This document shows positions 8,450 to 17,366 of a DNA stretch of 64,000 nucleotides, piece after piece. The stretch is from Paraburkholderia sp. BCC1886. Its GTDB lineage: Bacteria > Pseudomonadota > Gammaproteobacteria > Burkholderiales > Burkholderiaceae. Position 1 is the first letter of the stretch, and each line of letters starts with the position of its first letter. Position numbers and translations under genes: made by a program. The notes under the pieces were generated by a model. That model saw only the letters and a list, made by a program, of their open reading frames with translations. It ran no database searches and was not told where the DNA came from. The stretch is taken from contig NZ_CAAJGK010000046.1 of NCBI RefSeq assembly GCF_900996245.1, forward strand, positions 1-64,000. Reading direction: 5' to 3'.

Positions 8450-10261
8450 TTGAACGACACGACTCAGCCGCTGGGCTCTCACGCGCACGGCGGCCATCCA
8501 CCCGCCGGGTCCGACGGACCCGAATACGCGCAATACCGCATCGTGCCGGCGAAACATCACGGGCGCACCGCCGGCACCGTGCTGGCCGTCGTGGTTATCG
8601 GCATCGTGCTCGAATCGGTGCTCGGCAATCCGCGCTGGGGCTGGGACGTGTTCGTGCAGTGGTTTTTCGCTGAGCCGGTGCTCTCGGCGCTCGGCCGCAC
8701 GCTGTTGCTGACTGCGATCAGTGCGCTATTCGGCTTTGCGTTTGCCGTGCCGCTGGCACTCGCGCGGGTCTCGGGATCGCCCTTGCTCGCGGCCTGCGCG
8801 TGGGCCTTCATCTGGCTGTTCCGCTCCATTCCGCCGATCGTGCTCCTGCTGTTGCTGAACAACGTCGGCTATCTGTACGAGACCATCTGGATCGGCGTGC
8901 CGTTCACGCACATCACGTTGCTGAATGCGTCGACCACCGACCTCATCAGCCCGTTTTTCGCCGCTGTGCTCGGCCTGTCGTTGAACCACGCGGCGTTTTC
9001 GGCGGAAGCGATTCGCGGCGGCATCCTGTCCGTCGATCACGGGCAGCGCGAAGCGGCCGCCGCGCTCGGTCTGCCGGGTCGCCGTCAGGTGCGCCGCATC
9101 GTGTTGCCGCAAGCCATGCGCGCGATTCTGCCGACCGCGTTCAACGACGTGATCGGTCTCGCGAAGGGCACCTCCGTCGTCTACATTCTCGCGATGCCGG
9201 ACCTGTTCTACACGGTGCAGATCATCTACCACCGTAACCTCGAAGTGATTCCCCTGCTGATGGTCGCCACGGTCTGGTATCTCGTCATTCTCACCGTGCT
9301 GTCGGCCATCCAGGTGCATATCGAGCGCTTCTACGCGCGCGGCGCGACCCGCGAGCCGGTGACGGCCGCGCCGCTTGCCGCTTTGTTCGGCCGCTGGCGC
9401 AGCGCGCGGGCGGCGCGCCGGGAAGTCGCCGCCACCTCGCCTTCGCAGCAGGCGGAGAACGGAACGGCTACCGGCGCAGGCGGCTGGGCCCAGCGACGCG
9501 TGGGCGGCAAGGTCGGGATCCGCAACGTCAGCAAGAGCTTCGGTCCGCTGAAGGTGCTCGACAATGTGTCTCTGGCTTTCCCGTCGGGCAGCGTCACGGT
9601 GATTCTCGGGCAGTCCGGCTCGGGCAAGTCCACGCTGCTGCGCTCCATCAATCATCTCGAACGCATCGACGCGGGCTTCATCGATATCGACGGCGAACTG
9701 GTCGGCTATCGCCGCGAAGGACGCACGCTGTATGAACTGAAAGAGCGCGACATTCTGCAACGGCGCCGCGCCGACGTCGGCATGGTGTTCCAGAGCTTCA
9801 ACCTGTTTCCCCATCTGAGCGTGCTCGACAACGTGGTCGAAGCGCCGCTCGCGGCCGGCGTGCCGCGCGGTCAGGCCGAAGCGGAAGCACGGGCCCTGCT
9901 CGCGCGCGTGGGACTGGCGGGTAAGGCCGATGCGTGGCCGCGGCAGTTGTCCGGTGGCCAGCAGCAACGCGTGGCCATCGCCCGCGCGCTCGCGCTCAAG
10001 CCGAAGGTATTGCTGTTCGACGAGCCCACCTCGGCACTCGATCCCGAACTCGTCAACGAGGTGCTCGACGTGATCCGTCAACTCGCGCGCTCGGGCACGA
10101 CCCTGATCGTCGTCACGCACGAGATCGGCTTCGCGCGCGAGGTGGCGGACACGGTCGTGTTCATGGATGGCGGTCGCGTCGTCGAAGTGGGCACGCCCGC
10201 TCGTGTCCTTGGCGATCCGTCTCATCCGCGCACGCGCGAATTCCTCTCCAAGGTGCTCTGA
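8450..10261 (+). CDS. Amino-acid ABC transporter, permease fused to ATP-binding protein
   Basis: A 603-residue fusion. Residues about 40-300 form a His/Glu/Gln-type permease: several hydrophobic helices and the EAA loop AAAALGLPGRRQVRRIVLPQAMR. Residues about 353-603 form the ATPase: Walker A GQSGSGKST (about 387), Q-loop MVFQSFNLFPHLSVLDNV, signature LSGGQQQR (about 500), Walker B LLFDEPTSALD (about 521) and the switch His in VVTHE. Because permease and ATPase are one chain, a homodimer would give the whole inner-membrane complex. The start is a TTG preceded by a near-perfect AGGAGGA at 7 bp spacing. It lies between two binding-protein genes and probably takes up an S-modified cysteine or related amino acid. 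Confidence 0.9.
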   Translation: MNDTTQPLGSHAHGGHPPAGSDGPEYAQYRIVPAKHHGRTAGTVLAVVVIGIVLESVLGNPRWGWDVFVQWFFAEPVLSALGRTLLLTAISALFGFAFAVPLALARVSGSPLLAACAWAFIWLFRSIPPIVLLLLLNNVGYLYETIWIGVPFTHITLLNASTTDLISPFFAAVLGLSLNHAAFSAEAIRGGILSVDHGQREAAAALGLPGRRQVRRIVLPQAMRAILPTAFNDVIGLAKGTSVVYILAMPDLFYTVQIIYHRNLEVIPLLMVATVWYLVILTVLSAIQVHIERFYARGATREPVTAAPLAALFGRWRSARAARREVAATSPSQQAENGTATGAGGWAQRRVGGKVGIRNVSKSFGPLKVLDNVSLAFPSGSVTVILGQSGSGKSTLLRSINHLERIDAGFIDIDGELVGYRREGRTLYELKERDILQRRRADVGMVFQSFNLFPHLSVLDNVVEAPLAAGVPRGQAEAEARALLARVGLAGKADAWPRQLSGGQQQRVAIARALALKPKVLLFDEPTSALDPELVNEVLDVIRQLARSGTTLIVVTHEIGFAREVADTVVFMDGGRVVEVGTPARVLGDPSHPRTREFLSKVL

Positions 10262-10265
10262 TCCC

Positions 10266-11252
10266 ATGCGCAAAGAACGAAGACGACAAGCCACCGAAGC
10301 GATCCGGTCCGTGAAAACGCGCCGACGGTTTTTACTCGACCTGCCCGCCCTGCTCGCGTTGCCCGTAAGCTGGCACGCCGACCTCGCGCAGGCAGTGACG
10401 CAATCGTACGATTTCAGCGCTGGGCAGACGGGCCGCGTGCATGCGCCGAAAGACCCGCAGGCCATCCGCTCTCTCGCGAACTACCGGTTCGTCGAAGCGG
10501 GTGTGTTCACGGTGGCGGTCGCGCCGTTCGCCCCACCCATTGCCACTTACGCGACGGACGCCCGCACCATTGTCGGCGCCGACCCGGATTACGCGCAGCT
10601 CATCGCCGATTCGTTGGGCCTGCGTCTCGTACTCGTACCGGTCGCGTGGCCGGACTGGCCGCTCGGCCTCGCATCGGGGAAATACGACGCGGTGATCTCC
10701 AATGTCGGCATCACGGAAAAACGCAAGCAGAAGTTCGATTTCACGACGTATCGGCAGGGCGTGCACGGCTTTTTCGTGGCACAGACCAGCAAGATCCGCT
10801 CGATTCGCGAGCCGCGCGATATTGCCGGGCTGCGCCTGATCACCGGATCGGGCACGATTCAGGAGCGCATCCTGCTCGAATGGAACCGGCGTAATGCGGC
10901 GCAGGGGCTCAAGGAGGCCACCTTGCAGTATTACGACGACCGGGCTTCCGAGCGGCTCGCGCTGCTGTCGGGCCGTGCCGATGCCATCTTCGATCCGCAT
11001 GGCCCCTTGTCTTACGAGGCCGCGACGCAAGGGAAAATCCGCGAGGTCGGCACGGTCAACGCGGGTTGGCCACTGAAGGCCGACGTCGCCATTGCGACGC
11101 GTAAAGGCAGCGGCCTTGCCGCCGTGCTCACGCAGACCACCAACACGCTGATTCACGACGGCCAATATCGCACGGCGCTAGCCCGTTGGGGTTTGCAGTC
11201 GGAGGCGGTCGATCGTTCCGAAACCAATCCGCCGGGATACCCGGACGCCTGA
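10266..11252 (+). CDS. Amino-acid-type ABC transporter periplasmic binding protein (paralogue 2)
   Basis: A 328-residue family 3 solute-binding protein starting 4 bp after the transporter fusion gene. The N-terminus is basic and carries TRRRFLLDL followed by a hydrophobic stretch, resembling a twin-arginine signal rather than the ordinary Sec signal of its paralogue; a GTG at 10311 would give a shorter version beginning just before it. The core repeats the paralogue's pattern: VAPFAPPIATYATDARTIVGADPDYAQLIAD, SGKYDAVISNVGITEKRKQKFDFTTY, GLRLITGSGTIQERILLEWN. It is very likely the dedicated receptor for the adjacent transporter. Different substrate or stereoisomer preference from paralogue 1 is possible but not shown. 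Confidence 0.85.
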   Translation: MRKERRRQATEAIRSVKTRRRFLLDLPALLALPVSWHADLAQAVTQSYDFSAGQTGRVHAPKDPQAIRSLANYRFVEAGVFTVAVAPFAPPIATYATDARTIVGADPDYAQLIADSLGLRLVLVPVAWPDWPLGLASGKYDAVISNVGITEKRKQKFDFTTYRQGVHGFFVAQTSKIRSIREPRDIAGLRLITGSGTIQERILLEWNRRNAAQGLKEATLQYYDDRASERLALLSGRADAIFDPHGPLSYEAATQGKIREVGTVNAGWPLKADVAIATRKGSGLAAVLTQTTNTLIHDGQYRTALARWGLQSEAVDRSETNPPGYPDA

Positions 11253-11313
11253 CTCGCCGCGCGTGTCGACTAGTGCGCCGTGATGAATCAATAGAACCTG
11301 AGAGAACTGCCGT

Positions 11314-12399
11314 ATGTGTGCCGTGCGAATCGATCACGTTGCTTTCCTGAGCCCGGGCAATTATCCGGAAGACCCCACCGCCGGAGACGACGCCCCCTAC
11401 ACCGGCTTCGAACAGACCCTTGCGCTGTTCGCCGCCGGCGAAGCGTTGGGTTTCGACAGTGCGTGGGTGCGCCAGCGTCATCTGGAGCGCGCGGTGTCGT
11501 CGTCGGCCACGTTTCTGGCGGCGGCGAGTCAACGGACCTCGCGCATTGGACTCGGCGTGGCCGTGATCCAGATGGGCTACGAGAACCCGTTCCGTCTCGC
11601 CGAAGACCTGGCCACCGTCGACGTGCTCTCGCGTGGCCGTCTGAATGTCGGGCTGAGTGCGGGCGCGCCGGCGCATGGCATTCTGCTCGGCGACCGCCTG
11701 TTCGATTCGAATCCGGAGCTGGTCGACTTCTCGTATGCCCGCGTCGAGCGCTTGCGGCGCAATCTGGCGGGCGACTGGCTGGGCGATGAAGATGCCTTCG
11801 TCGAATCCGCCGCAGGCCGCGTGCGGCCTCGCGTGACGCCGTATGCGTCCGGCCTGACCGAGCGGCTCTGGTATGGGGGCGGTTCGCTGCGTTCCGTCGA
11901 ATGGGCCGGTCGCAACGGCTTCAATCTGTTGATCGGCAACATCACCACGGGCGACGGCACCGACGACTATCGCGACGCACAATTGCGTCAGCTCGACCTG
12001 TATCGCTCGCAGTGGAGCAAGGCCGATGAGGCTCAGAAGGCCCACAAGTCACGCGTGCCGCGTGTGGCCTTAGGTCGTGTGATCGTGCCGACGGACGGCG
12101 CGGATGCCGCGACACGGCAGCGCTACCGCGACTTCGCAGCGGGCCGACATGCCCGCACGCTGGCACCGCAAGGCGACAGGCGCACGCTGTTCGTGCCCGA
12201 CCTCGTCGGCTCGTCCGACGAAATCGTGAGCCGCCTGCTCGACGATCCGGTGCTCGCGCAGGTCGGCGAACTGCGGCTCGAATTACCCTACGCCTTGCCG
12301 TTCGAGAACTACCAGCAGATCATCGAGGATTTTATTACCCGTATCGCGCCGGAACTCGGCTGGCGGCCGACGGCCGCTCCCGGAATCATCGCCGCGTAG
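11314..12399 (+). CDS. Luciferase-like flavin-dependent monooxygenase (third of the locus)
   Basis: A 361-residue LLM-fold protein: DHVAFLSPGNYP at the N-terminus, FDSAWVRQRHLE (about residues 48-59), QRTSRIGLGVAVIQMGYENPFRLAEDLATVDVLSRGRLNVGLSAG, and a C-terminal helix ending near LGWRP. It belongs to a branch distinct from the two LLM genes at 6045 and 7096. It follows the second binding protein by 61 bp and precedes the second acetyltransferase, so it is probably part of the same operon. It may act on another oxidation state or side chain of the same class of substrate; the exact reaction cannot be read from the sequence. Confidence 0.82.
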   Translation: MCAVRIDHVAFLSPGNYPEDPTAGDDAPYTGFEQTLALFAAGEALGFDSAWVRQRHLERAVSSSATFLAAASQRTSRIGLGVAVIQMGYENPFRLAEDLATVDVLSRGRLNVGLSAGAPAHGILLGDRLFDSNPELVDFSYARVERLRRNLAGDWLGDEDAFVESAAGRVRPRVTPYASGLTERLWYGGGSLRSVEWAGRNGFNLLIGNITTGDGTDDYRDAQLRQLDLYRSQWSKADEAQKAHKSRVPRVALGRVIVPTDGADAATRQRYRDFAAGRHARTLAPQGDRRTLFVPDLVGSSDEIVSRLLDDPVLAQVGELRLELPYALPFENYQQIIEDFITRIAPELGWRPTAAPGIIAA

Positions 12400-12463
12400 C
12401 CGTGGCGGACATAGTCGCATGCACCGCATGACGAAGACACCGAACAACAGAAGGAACAGACCG

Positions 12464-13051
12464 ATGGACGTGCAATTGGCCACGCGCAAGGATGACAGTG
12501 AGAGGGAGCCGGAGACGCCAGCGCCGGACGAGAACCATGACCGCTTCGTGTATGTATCGGTGCACGATCCGCTGGCCCGTCCTTTACTGGACGATCTGGC
12601 CTACGAATACTCGAGCCGTTACGCAGGGCTGATCGATCTGGAGGAAATCGCCAAAGAGATGAAGCGCTATCCCGCCGAGGCCTTCACGCCGCCGCAAGGC
12701 GCCTTCGTTTTGCTGTTGCGCGACGGGCAGCCGATTGCCGGCGGCGCCTTCATGCCGCACGAGGATGCCGGCACGACCGAATTCAAACGCATCTGGGCGA
12801 GCCGTGCGCATCGCCGTCAGGGATTGGGGCGCCGCGTGCTGGCGGAGCTGGAAAGTCAGGCGCGTCGCCAGGGTTATACGCGCGTGTATCTGGGCACGGG
12901 ACCGCGTCAACCCGAAGCGGTCGCCATGTATCTGGCGAATGGCTATACGTTGCTGTCTTCACATGACTTCGGTGAGGAAGAGCCGCCGGGGGTGCTGTTC
13001 GAGAAGGATTTGAACAAGAAAGCAACGCCCGGGAATTTGTCTAAAGAATAA
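12464..13051 (+). CDS. GNAT-family N-acetyltransferase (paralogue 2)
   Basis: A 195-residue GNAT acetyltransferase with the acetyl-CoA loop RRQGLGRRVLAELE (about residues 122-135) and the motif QPEAVAMYLANGY. It is homologous over its whole core to the acetyltransferase at 1672-2220. The ATG at 12464 is chosen because AAGGA sits 8 bp upstream; an earlier ATG at 12419 would add 15 basic residues without a good ribosome binding site. The N-terminal 30 residues are charged and probably disordered. It closes the organosulfur-type operon, and its stop codon overlaps a possible flagellar-type promoter for the next gene. Confidence 0.82.
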   Translation: MDVQLATRKDDSEREPETPAPDENHDRFVYVSVHDPLARPLLDDLAYEYSSRYAGLIDLEEIAKEMKRYPAEAFTPPQGAFVLLLRDGQPIAGGAFMPHEDAGTTEFKRIWASRAHRRQGLGRRVLAELESQARRQGYTRVYLGTGPRQPEAVAMYLANGYTLLSSHDFGEEEPPGVLFEKDLNKKATPGNLSKE

Positions 13052-13068
13052 CGAAAGCTCGCCATAAC
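13042..13068 (+). promoter_or_regulatory. Possible sigma-28 (FliA) promoter for the chemoreceptor gene
   Basis: TAAA at 13042 is followed after 15 bp by GCCATAAC at 13061. The FliA consensus is TAAA, 15 bp, GCCGATAA, so the match is good apart from one base missing in the -10 box. It lies about 155 bp upstream of a methyl-accepting chemotaxis gene, a class commonly driven by FliA. This is inference from a pattern match. Confidence 0.4.
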
Positions 13069-13223
13069 GGGCACGAAGCGAAATCTGCAGATGAACCCGT
13101 CCGGCTTTGGCTGTTTCATTGTCGAATCGGAAGTCACCGCATCTCTACAGATCTCTTCGCTGCTGCCGTTAAGCCGTGGTCAGCCCGCGCAATGTATCGC
13201 GGTTGCCCCCTTCGCGAGCCTTC

Positions 13224-14825
13224 ATGAAACTCAGCCTGAAAATCCCCCTGGCCTTTGCCGCCGTCCTTCTTTTCATGTTTAGTGGCGCGCTCTACGGCAT
13301 TTTTGCCCTTAACCGCTCTCTCGATGCCTACAGCACCACGGTGCAGCAAAACGTTGCCAACGAACGGATGGTCGCAGCGACGCTGGTCGCCTTCAAGTTG
13401 CAAGTGCAGGAGTGGAAAGACACCCTCCTGCGCGGCAAGGATCCGGCCAAACTCGATCAATACTGGAGCGCATTCCAGACCCGCGAGAAAACTGTCGATA
13501 AGCTTGCAGCGGAGTTGAAGACGACGCTGCCCGTAGGCGACAGTCGCGCCCTGATCGACCAGTTCGCGACCGCGCATGTCTCCATGGGCGACGGGTATCG
13601 AAAGGGATTCGAAGCTTTCAAGTCGTCCGGCTTCGAGCCGTCAGCGGGCGATCAGGCGGTGGCCGGCGTAGACCGGGAACCGGCGGCATTGCTCGAACAG
13701 GCCGCGAACAGAATCTCGGCGGATAGCGCGCAAGTCGCGGCCACCGCCGCCATCGACGCGCGTCACGCGACCGAGGCCAGCATATCGATCATGCTGGCCG
13801 TGCTGGCGTTGGGAATGATCGGCGGGTTTCTGTTCAGCCGTTCGGTCTCGCGTCCACTAGGTCGTGCACTCGGTTGCGCGCGTGCGGTCGCGACCGGCGA
13901 TCTCTCGCTCGACTTCGACTCGAGCGGCAAGGACGAGATTGCACAACTGCTCAACGCATTGAAGGACATGCAGTCGAGTCTCTCGCAAGTGGTTTCCAGA
14001 GTACGCAGTAACGCCGAGGGCGTTGCTGTTGCCAGCGCTGAAATTGCGGCGGGCAACCTCAGCCTGTCATCGCGCACGGAGGAGCAGGCGGCTTCGCTGG
14101 AGGAGACGGCGGCCAGCATGGAGGAACTGACCGCAACCGTGCGTCATAACGCCGAGAATGCGCGCAACGCTTCCGCGCTTGCCGAGAACGCATCGAGCAC
14201 CGCGTCACGCGGCGGCAACGTGATGGACGATGTGATCCAGACGATGCACGGCATTGCCGACAGTTCGAACAAGGTCACGGAAATCATCGCGGTGATCGAT
14301 GGAATTGCGTTTCAGACCAACATTCTCGCGCTCAACGCGGCGGTCGAGGCGGCTCGCGCCGGCGAACAGGGCCGCGGGTTCGCCGTCGTGGCCGCCGAGG
14401 TACGCACCCTCGCTCAGCGCAGCGCTACGGCTGCAAAAGAAATCAAAGGACTGATCGCCCAATCGACCGAGCGCGTGGATGCCGGCTCGGCGCTGGTCAG
14501 CGGCGCCGGGCAGATCATCGTGGATATCGTGGAGTCGGTGCAACGAGTCACGACTATCGTCGGCGAGATTTCCTCGGCTTCGCAGGAGCAGAGCACGGGC
14601 ATCGAACAGGTCAACACCGCGGTGACGCAAATGGACGAAGTGACGCAACAGAACGCCGCGCTGGTGGAACAGGCTTCAGCGGCTGCCCAGGCCCTCGCGG
14701 AGCAGGCTCATTCGCTTCGCGAAGCCGTGTCGGTATTCAAGTTGCGCGCCGAGTCGGCACCGGTTCAAAGTCGTCGGCTTCCTGGAACGCACGGCGTGCC
14801 TGGAAGGTACCTCGGGGTGGCATGA
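13224..14825 (+). CDS. Methyl-accepting chemotaxis protein
   Basis: A 533-residue transmembrane chemoreceptor. Order: N-terminal membrane helix (residues about 7-30), periplasmic four-helix-type sensor (about 31-190), second helix (about 191-212), HAMP (about 213-265), then the cytoplasmic signalling domain with the conserved tip [33 protein letters not shown] split here over residues about 365-397. It controls CheA activity in response to a ligand. There is no C-terminal NWETF-type pentapeptide for CheR docking. The ATG at 13224 directly precedes [11 protein letters not shown] and is preferred to an in-frame GTG at 13176. It follows the organosulfur locus and could sense its substrate, but that is only positional inference. 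Confidence 0.92.
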   Translation: MKLSLKIPLAFAAVLLFMFSGALYGIFALNRSLDAYSTTVQQNVANERMVAATLVAFKLQVQEWKDTLLRGKDPAKLDQYWSAFQTREKTVDKLAAELKTTLPVGDSRALIDQFATAHVSMGDGYRKGFEAFKSSGFEPSAGDQAVAGVDREPAALLEQAANRISADSAQVAATAAIDARHATEASISIMLAVLALGMIGGFLFSRSVSRPLGRALGCARAVATGDLSLDFDSSGKDEIAQLLNALKDMQSSLSQVVSRVRSNAEGVAVASAEIAAGNLSLSSRTEEQAASLEETAASMEELTATVRHNAENARNASALAENASSTASRGGNVMDDVIQTMHGIADSSNKVTEIIAVIDGIAFQTNILALNAAVEAARAGEQGRGFAVVAAEVRTLAQRSATAAKEIKGLIAQSTERVDAGSALVSGAGQIIVDIVESVQRVTTIVGEISSASQEQSTGIEQVNTAVTQMDEVTQQNAALVEQASAAAQALAEQAHSLREAVSVFKLRAESAPVQSRRLPGTHGVPGRYLGVA

Positions 14826-15007
14826 TGGTCGGGAACCGCCCGCATTTGCGACTCTTCGCAATTCTGTCACGATGTTCCGGTATGACGCTTGATGCGTCAT
14901 TGTCTTCGCACAAAGGTTACGTCCAGATACACCGATGAAGTGCGATTCAAGTGGCGATTTACCGAGTTGGCTTAAAGACTTCCAAACCGCACACTTGACT
15001 CCCGTAC

Positions 15008-16816
15008 ATGCCCTCAGCTCAACTTCTCCCACAGGGGATGACTCACACATTGGGTGTTGGCCGGCTGATCGCCTCAAAGCAACTGTCGGCCTTTTTCCAA
15101 CCTATCGTCAGGCTCGCGGACGGTGCTGTCATTGGCCACGAAGCATTGTTACGCGGACCTGCCGGAACACCTTTCGAACAGCCCCACTCACTCTTTTCGC
15201 AGGCCGAACGCGAAGGACTTTCCATCGAACTGGAACACGTCGCGGCGCATCTCGGGATCACCGCCTATGCAACCGCGCCGCGAGACCTCCTTCTGTTCGT
15301 CAATTACAGTGCGCCCGCGATTCGCTCACTCGGGTCACCGGACCATGACAGGCTGCTTTCGAACCTGATCGATGCGGTGGCGCACCCGCTGGTGATCGAA
15401 GTGACCGAGCGCAGTGAAATCGGCAACCTGCAACAATTTGGCACCGTCATCGAGGCAATGCGCGGCGCGGGCTATAAAGTCGCGCTCGACGACTACGGCG
15501 TCGAGAATGCGTCGATGAGCCTGTGGGTTCACCTCGCGCCTCACTTCGTTAAAGTCGACCGGTTTTTCATTCATGGGATTGCCTGGGACGCACTCAAGTT
15601 CGAGGCAGTCAAGTCGATGGTCGCCTTTGCACGAGCAAGCGGTTCGCAACTGATCGCAGAGGGCATCGAACACCATGCCGATCTCCGGATAATTCGCGAT
15701 CTCGGCATATCTTATGGTCAGGGTTTTTTGCTCGGACGCCCTGCCGCGAGACCGGCGCTGGAGATTTCGCGAGACGCGTCGAGCACACTCGATTCGCAGC
15801 AGATTGCAGTTTATCCGGGGCGAGCGCACTCCGATATTCGCGCGAACAAGGTGCACAGTTTTCTCGACTCGGTCCTCGTCGACGCGCCGCCTTTGACGGT
15901 TCGCTCGCTCAACGACGATGTCGTGCAATTGTTCAACCTGCATCCCGCGCTTCACGCGCTGCCGGTCCTCGACGCCGGCAAACCGGTTGGTTTGATCAAC
16001 CGTCGCTCTTTCATGGATCAATACGCGTTGCCCTACCATCGGGAACTGTTCGGAAGACGCCCGTGCATGCAATTTGCGAATCGCGAGCCGGTCGTGCTCG
16101 AGCGTACGGCAAGCATCGATCAGGTAGCGCGACTCCTGACGGGCGACGAGCAACACATGCTGTCCGATGGCTTTATCGTGATCGAGCAGGAACGGTACCT
16201 TGGACTCGTGCCCGGTATCAGCGTGGTTCGCGCGGTGACCGAGCTTCGTCTGGAGTCGGCCCGGCATGCCAACCCGTTGACCTTCCTGCCCGGCAACCTT
16301 CCGCTAGGCGCTCATATCGACAGGCTCATCGCCAGTGGCGCGACATTCGTTGCCTGCTATGCCGACCTCGATCATTTCAAGCCGTTCAACGACCGGTATG
16401 GATACTGGCAAGGCGACGAACTGCTCAAGATGGCAGCGACCACCCTTGCGTCGGCGTGCGAGCCGACGCGGGACTTTCTGGGCCACATCGGCGGAGATGA
16501 TTTTCTGGCTCTGTTCCAGAGCGACGACTGGGAAATCAGGCTTCACCATGCTATCCAGTCGTTCAACCTCTCGGTCACCGACTTCTACTCGGCGGAGGAC
16601 AAAATCGCGGGTGGGATAGGCGGCGAAGACCGCTCGGGCCGTCAGGCATTTTTTGGCTTCGTGCGAATGTCCGTCGGGGCGATCGCGGTTCCTTCATTCG
16701 CTGCTCGCAGCGCCGCCGAGCTTAGCGCTGCCGCGTCGGCAGTGAAGCGCCTCGCCAAGAAAGACAGCATCGGCTTCGTCAAGCTCGACCTGGTGGAGGC
16801 TTTGTGCGACCGGTGA
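15008..16816 (+). CDS. EAL-CBS-GGDEF cyclic-di-GMP signalling protein
   Basis: A 602-residue cytoplasmic protein. EAL domain (about 18-260): EALLRG, VNYS, EVTER, ALDDYG, KVDRFF, AEGIEH and GQGFLLGRP retain the metal and substrate residues of active c-di-GMP phosphodiesterases. A CBS pair (about 275-420) may bind a nucleotide. The C-terminal GGDEF domain (about 430-595) has GGDDF in place of GGDEF and lacks the RxxD inhibitory site (PTRD at that position), so cyclase activity is uncertain and it may be regulatory. The most likely net activity is c-di-GMP hydrolysis. The start is uncertain: an ATG at 15038 is also possible; neither has a well-spaced ribosome binding site. The preceding spacer (14826-15007) shows nothing clear. 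Confidence 0.85.
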   Translation: MPSAQLLPQGMTHTLGVGRLIASKQLSAFFQPIVRLADGAVIGHEALLRGPAGTPFEQPHSLFSQAEREGLSIELEHVAAHLGITAYATAPRDLLLFVNYSAPAIRSLGSPDHDRLLSNLIDAVAHPLVIEVTERSEIGNLQQFGTVIEAMRGAGYKVALDDYGVENASMSLWVHLAPHFVKVDRFFIHGIAWDALKFEAVKSMVAFARASGSQLIAEGIEHHADLRIIRDLGISYGQGFLLGRPAARPALEISRDASSTLDSQQIAVYPGRAHSDIRANKVHSFLDSVLVDAPPLTVRSLNDDVVQLFNLHPALHALPVLDAGKPVGLINRRSFMDQYALPYHRELFGRRPCMQFANREPVVLERTASIDQVARLLTGDEQHMLSDGFIVIEQERYLGLVPGISVVRAVTELRLESARHANPLTFLPGNLPLGAHIDRLIASGATFVACYADLDHFKPFNDRYGYWQGDELLKMAATTLASACEPTRDFLGHIGGDDFLALFQSDDWEIRLHHAIQSFNLSVTDFYSAEDKIAGGIGGEDRSGRQAFFGFVRMSVGAIAVPSFAARSAAELSAAASAVKRLAKKDSIGFVKLDLVEALCDR

Positions 16817-17006
16817 CTAACCTGCCTTGAACCGGTCCAGCTCACGCAGCGCACGCAGTGCACGAACACGCCCAATGGCTCGCGCAAGGGCATCATTTCC
16901 TCGCCGCGGCAGGAAATTGACGAAAGACTCCAGCGCCCGTTCATGCTCGACCAGCAGCAGTTCATTCTCAAAGATCTTTTCACTGTTCGGCAAGCGACTC
17001 CGGCAA

Positions 17007-17285
17007 CAGTGGGCAGGCGAACTGGAAGGGATGCGCTTGCATATCGCGTCCATGCGCGAGCGCCTTCACTCCGTACTCACCTCGGCGGCGCCGGGCCGCG
17101 ACTTCGACTACATCGTCAAACAACGCGGCATGTTCGCCTACACGGGTCTGTCGTCTGCCCAGGTCGCTCCGCTGCAGTCGGACTTCGGCGTGTTCGCGGT
17201 CTCGAGTGGACGCATCTGTGTGGCTGGTCTGAACCACTCGAACGTCGACTACGTAGCAGAAGCGTTCGCTCGTGTGATCCGATAA
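17007..17285 (+). pseudogene. 3'-terminal remnant of an aromatic-amino-acid aminotransferase (tyrB-like)
   Basis: The last 90 or so codons match the C-terminus of class I aromatic aminotransferases: LRQQWAGELEGMR, then GRDFDYIVKQRGMFAYTGLS and FGVFAVSSGRICVAGL with the substrate-binding Arg region, ending at a stop codon. The N-terminal two thirds, including the PLP lysine, are absent. The frame continues upstream to about 16827 into sequence with no aminotransferase similarity, so any product would be a short chimera. It is best read as a deletion scar between the c-di-GMP gene and the sarcosine oxidase operon. An antisense frame at 16817-17053 is open but unrecognised. Confidence 0.75.
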
Positions 17286-17332
17286 CTCACATGCCTGGTC
17301 TTGACCGCTTACATGCTCTGCGAGCTTAACCA

Positions 17333-17360
17333 GTTGCCAGACCGTCACCGGTCTGGCAAC
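17333..17360. terminator. Perfect 12-bp hairpin between convergent units
   Basis: GTTGCCAGACCG (17333-17344) and CGGTCTGGCAAC (17349-17360) are perfectly complementary around a TCAC loop. It sits between the tyrB remnant (+) and the end of soxG (-), 7 bp beyond the soxG stop, the right place for a terminator of the sox operon. No long U-tract follows on either strand, so it may stop transcription with Rho or protect the mRNA 3' end. Confidence 0.65.
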
Positions 17361-17366
17361 CTCGCC

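Noticed and set aside
16817..17053. A 78-codon - strand frame opposite the tyrB remnant
   Set aside because: Could not be assigned to a family and overlaps decayed sequence; not enough to call a gene.
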